From Novosphingobium sp. 9U (GTDB lineage: Bacteria; Pseudomonadota; Alphaproteobacteria; Sphingomonadales; Sphingomonadaceae): DNA of 26,717 bases. Where the stretch lies: the NCBI RefSeq assembly GCF_902506425.1, contig NZ_LR732509.1, forward strand, positions 1-26,717. Reading direction: 5' to 3'. The notes under the pieces are model-generated. The model saw only the letters and a program-made list of their open reading frames with translations. It did not search any database and was not told the origin of the DNA. Below are positions 24,104 through 26,717 of the stretch, one piece after another. Within the stretch, counting starts at the first letter, position 1, and every line of letters starts with the position of its first letter. The translations under genes were made by a program, and so were the position numbers.

Positions 24104-24619
24104 CTAATTTGCCGCGACCTTAGTGCGTAAAAGAAGCTGATGGTTATAGGCGTAATTCGCTTCACCATTAGAAACGACCTTCTGGCGCGGCTTGGTTATT
24201 TCGGACGAAAGAGCGCCCAATTTTACCTCATCCATTTGTTCGATCGGAAATTCGGCTGCCAGGGCGGAGGCGACCGTGAGAGCCGCAACCGCTCCCCAGA
24301 CTAGGGTCGCAAGCCGCTGTGCTGTTTGAAGTCGCCTCGGCCATCTCTGGCGGCGCTCGCCGACCCGGCGCTCATGCGCAGTATAAATCGGGGTGGTCAA
24401 TGTCCCCTCCCTCCGCCGATCGTGGCCTATCCGACGGTCTGCCTGGGACAAGATGCGATAGGCTTGTATAATGGCCGCCGAACGATTGTGAGCTTCCGGA
24501 GAAGCTATGATATCGGGGTGCCATTTACGGATAAGGATTTTGAAGGCAGCGCGGATTTCCTGTTTCGATGCGCCGCGGCGGATCATTAAGACTGCGTAAG
24601 GATCAGAGCCGCTCTTCAT
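24104..24619 (-). CDS. J-domain (DnaJ-like) protein with single membrane anchor
   Basis: A 171-residue protein. The J-domain occupies about 6-60: DPYAVLMIRRGASKQEIRAAFKILIRKWHPDI, with the essential HPD at 34-36, then AIIQAYRILS. A basic Arg-rich linker (62-100: DRRIGHDRRR, HERRVGERRQRWPRR) leads to one hydrophobic helix at about 103-122, and a 50-residue tail follows. There is no zinc-finger or substrate domain, so it is a class C J-protein that could recruit Hsp70 to the membrane. The client is unknown. The start at 24619 is chosen because GAGG lies five bases upstream; seven more codons are open upstream. Transcribed against its neighbours and diverging from the glycosyltransferase at 24757. 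Confidence 0.8.
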   Translation of the reverse strand: MKSGSDPYAVLMIRRGASKQEIRAAFKILIRKWHPDIIASPEAHNRSAAIIQAYRILSQADRRIGHDRRREGTLTTPIYTAHERRVGERRQRWPRRLQTAQRLATLVWGAVAALTVASALAAEFPIEQMDEVKLGALSSEITKPRQKVVSNGEANYAYNHQLLLRTKVAAN

Positions 24620-24756
24620 AGAAACCTCGATGAGTATCAAGGAAACGTTTGATGCTCGCCACTTTCGCGACGGTTGAACTGTATCGTTACCGGCTTCCTA
24701 ACCAAATATTGCTGTTCGCCCCTGTGGGGGTCACAAGACTCGGAGGCATCTCTGGA

Positions 24757-25521
24757 ATGGACGAAAAAACATGCCTGATTGGACCAGTTTCTGTGTGCAT
24801 CTTCGAGCGAGATGCCGCGCTCGCAACCATCGCAGGTATGATAGACTGCCCTGGATCAACGGGAGACGTAGAGCCGCGCGTCGTCGCGTTCTGCAATGCT
24901 CACACGGTCAATCTTGCTCGACGTGACCCGACCTTCGTGAGGGCCCTTGACCGCGCGTTGGTGCTCAACGATGGCGTAGGCGTCGATATCGCCCGCAAGC
25001 TGCTATACGGTTCGTCTTTCCCCGCTAACCTTCATGGTACTGACCTTACGTCTGATGTGTTGATGAGCGCGCCCAAACCCCTACGTATCTTCTTGCTTGG
25101 AAGTGCACCTGGCGTTGCTGACCGGGCGGGCAAAGTTTTGAATGACCGTTTCCCCCGCCACACCATCGTGGGAACCCGTGATGGCTTCTTCAACCTTAAT
25201 GAGGGCTCAGCAGTGGCAACGGCGATTGCTGCGACCGAGGCTGATCTTGTGCTCGCAGGAATGGGTCAGCCAAGACAGGAAAAGTGGGCCTTCCAGTTTG
25301 GGGAACAAACTGGAGCACTGGTAATGTGTGTCGGGGCTTATCTGGATTTCACGGCCGGTGTGGTCCGGCGAGCGCCCCGTTGGGCGCAGCGAGTGCGACT
25401 GGAATGGCTTGTTCGATTGGCGCACGAGCCTCGGCGGCTCGCCGGCCGGTACCTAATCGGAAATGGGCGTTTCCTCGCGGAAATCGGCGGGGATTATTTA
25501 CGTTTCCGTAAGACAAGTTGA
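24757..25521 (+). CDS. WecG/TagA/CpsF-family (GT26) glycosyltransferase
   Basis: A 254-residue GT26 enzyme. Conserved blocks: NAHTVNLARRD at 47-57, NDGVGVDIAR at 71-80 with the general-base-position Asp72, FLLGSAPGVAD at 112-122, GMGQPRQEKW at 168-177, VGAYLDFTAGVVRRAPRW at 192-209 and EWLVRLAHEPRRLAGRY at 216-232. Family members include ManNAc-transferase WecG, TagA and xanthan GumM; all act on undecaprenyl-linked acceptors at the inner membrane. The ATG at 24757 gives the standard family length and begins just before the conserved N-terminus, ten bases after GGAGG. An in-frame ATG at 24652 would add 35 residues that do not look like the family. Donor sugar cannot be assigned. Confidence 0.9.
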   Translation: MDEKTCLIGPVSVCIFERDAALATIAGMIDCPGSTGDVEPRVVAFCNAHTVNLARRDPTFVRALDRALVLNDGVGVDIARKLLYGSSFPANLHGTDLTSDVLMSAPKPLRIFLLGSAPGVADRAGKVLNDRFPRHTIVGTRDGFFNLNEGSAVATAIAATEADLVLAGMGQPRQEKWAFQFGEQTGALVMCVGAYLDFTAGVVRRAPRWAQRVRLEWLVRLAHEPRRLAGRYLIGNGRFLAEIGGDYLRFRKTS

Positions 25522-25614
25522 TCCCGCATTAGGCCTGACCCGCAACTCTTTATGATCTGAGTATTCGTTAAACACTGCTGGTAGGCTGCATGGTGCGGCA
25601 TGTCAGGTGATAAA

Positions 25615-26717
25615 ATGCTCGGCGTAAATCTCTCAGGCGCAGAATTCGGCGGCGATAACGATAGATATGGGTATGACTACAAGTATCCATCCTTAAGTGA
25701 TTTAAATTTCTATGTAAGCCAGGGCATCACTCTATTTCGTTTACCTGTTAAGTGGGATCGGCTCCAACCTGAATTAGGCAAAGACTTAGATAAGGCAGAA
25801 GTTGGTCGGCTTCTTGCATTTCTCGATAATGCCGAACGAGTTGGCGCTAAGGTTATTGTGGATGTCCACAATTACGCGCGTTACGAAGGAAAGGTGATTG
25901 GGTCGAAGGAAGTACCCATAGAGACCTTTGCCGACTTCTGGACCAAGCTTGCCAAAGCGATCGGTGATAAGCCGGCAGTTTATGGTTACGACCTCATGAA
26001 TGAGCCGCATGGCATGCCGACGAAGACGACATGGCCAGCAGCCGCGCAGGCGGCCACCGATGCAATTCGCGCACTCGGCGACACCCACACGATCTTTGTT
26101 GAAGGTGAAGGTTGGTCAGGCGCCTCCAACTGGGCGAGGGATAACCCATTTTTGAAGGTAAACGACCGGCTCGACAACATCGTCTACGAGGCCCATCTGT
26201 ACTTCGATAAAAACGGGTCCGGGACATATCAGGGTAGCTACGATGCCGAAAAGGCCGATCTCGATCTCGGCGAGAAGCGTCTTCAGAGTTTTGTGTCGTG
26301 GCTGAAGGCTAACGATGCGAAAGGCTTCATCGGTGAGTTCGGCGTTCCTTCCGATGATCCCCGCTGGCAAGTAGTATTGGACAACTTCCTTCAGGTTATG
26401 AACCAATACGGGCTGTCCGGCACTTACTGGGGCGCCGGGTCCTGGTTCAACGGCTATAACGTTGGCCTGCTTGACAAGGCTGGCAAGTCGAAAGCGTCGC
26501 TGGAAACGTTGCTGGATCATGTCGCTGCTGGAAACATGGTGGGGGTCGGCTCTGAGCTTGAGAGCACTGCGGTGACGGTATCACCCAAGCCTGTGCAGAA
26601 CACGGCGCCTGAGGCAAAGAGCGATGCGCTGACGATCGTTTCTGGTGAGACAGGCAACGGCAACGTCCTTGCGAATGACACTGACGCCAACAAGGACGCA
26701 CTGACCGCGGCGCTCAA
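25615..26717 (+). CDS. GH5-type glycoside hydrolase with VCBS/cadherin-like repeat, cut by right edge
   Basis: At least 367 residues, no stop before the window ends. Residues 1-305 form a GH5-type cellulase domain: GVNLSGAEFGG, FRLPVKWDRLQP, VIVDVHNYARY, the acid/base glutamate Glu130 in YDLMNEPHG, His193/Tyr195 in YEAHLYF and the nucleophile Glu241 in FIGEFGVP. From about 330 the sequence NTAPEAKSDALTIV...NVLANDTDANKDAL matches the start of a VCBS/cadherin-like repeat, typical of large secreted proteins with RTX or similar ends. No N-terminal signal peptide is present. Together with the nearby type I transporter this suggests secretion through that system. It probably cleaves beta-linked glucose-containing polymer, possibly the EPS itself. 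The ATG at 25615 follows AGGTGA by five bases; ATG 25600 is an in-frame alternative. Confidence 0.87.
   Translation, partial: MLGVNLSGAEFGGDNDRYGYDYKYPSLSDLNFYVSQGITLFRLPVKWDRLQPELGKDLDKAEVGRLLAFLDNAERVGAKVIVDVHNYARYEGKVIGSKEVPIETFADFWTKLAKAIGDKPAVYGYDLMNEPHGMPTKTTWPAAAQAATDAIRALGDTHTIFVEGEGWSGASNWARDNPFLKVNDRLDNIVYEAHLYFDKNGSGTYQGSYDAEKADLDLGEKRLQSFVSWLKANDAKGFIGEFGVPSDDPRWQVVLDNFLQVMNQYGLSGTYWGAGSWFNGYNVGLLDKAGKSKASLETLLDHVAAGNMVGVGSELESTAVTVSPKPVQNTAPEAKSDALTIVSGETGNGNVLANDTDANKDALTAAL

Noticed and set aside
24652..24756. N-terminal extension of the GT26 gene
   Set aside because: The added 35 residues do not resemble the family and 24757 has GGAGG upstream, although a start at 24652 with AAGGA cannot be excluded.
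1..26717. CRISPR array, tRNA or rRNA genes
   Set aside because: No regularly spaced direct repeats and no recognisable tRNA or rRNA sequence were seen on either strand, though no dedicated search could be run.

Overview
The window looks like an exopolysaccharide (EPS) biosynthesis and export locus from an alphaproteobacterium, most likely a sphingomonad. The family-level evidence is a polysaccharide co-polymerase and an ATPase encoded as two proteins, an outer-membrane barrel next to a Wza-type export protein, a GumK-like glycosyltransferase and a linked type I secretion system. This combination resembles the gellan/sphingan and xanthan loci, but the gene order and several genes differ from the classical sphingan layout. 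No rRNA, tRNA or CRISPR array was seen.

Layout. (1) Positions 1-346 hold a decayed IS5-type transposase on the minus strand, which marks the left boundary. (2) 598-4935, plus strand: two different acyltransferase-3 membrane proteins (the second with a C-terminal SGNH domain) and a GT2 glycosyltransferase. (3) 4973-8546, minus strand: three genes joined by 4-nt overlaps, an AAA ATPase, a Wzz/GumC-type co-polymerase and a Wzc-like ATPase whose P-loop lacks its lysine. (4) 8630-11860, minus strand: NAD-dependent sugar epimerase, GT4 and GumK-like GT, tightly packed. (5) A divergent promoter region of about 260 bp. (6) 12123-23706, plus strand: GT2, outer-membrane barrel, Wza-type export protein, MurB homologue, MurA homologue, T1SS ABC transporter, HlyD adaptor, membrane-anchored endonuclease/exonuclease/phosphatase-fold protein and TolC-type channel. 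(7) A 397-bp gap with a perfect 14-bp palindrome overlapping a candidate promoter. (8) A minus-strand membrane-anchored J-domain protein. (9) A plus-strand WecG/TagA glycosyltransferase, and a GH5 glycosidase that runs into a VCBS/cadherin-like repeat at the right edge.

How the genes may work together. At least five glycosyltransferases and an epimerase assemble a lipid-linked repeat, and the acyltransferases decorate it. The co-polymerase, Wza-type protein and outer-membrane barrel control chain length and export. The T1SS genes probably secrete the signal-peptide-less GH5 protein, which could trim or release the polymer. No priming transferase, flippase (Wzx) or polymerase (Wzy) lies in the window, so the locus is incomplete here or split.

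The most unusual feature is a complete-looking MurB-MurA pair inside the export operon. Both proteins keep most catalytic residues but diverge locally. They could make UDP-N-acetylmuramic acid (3-O-lactyl-GlcNAc) as a building block for the polymer, which would be an uncommon EPS chemistry. This is inference from gene context, not demonstrated.
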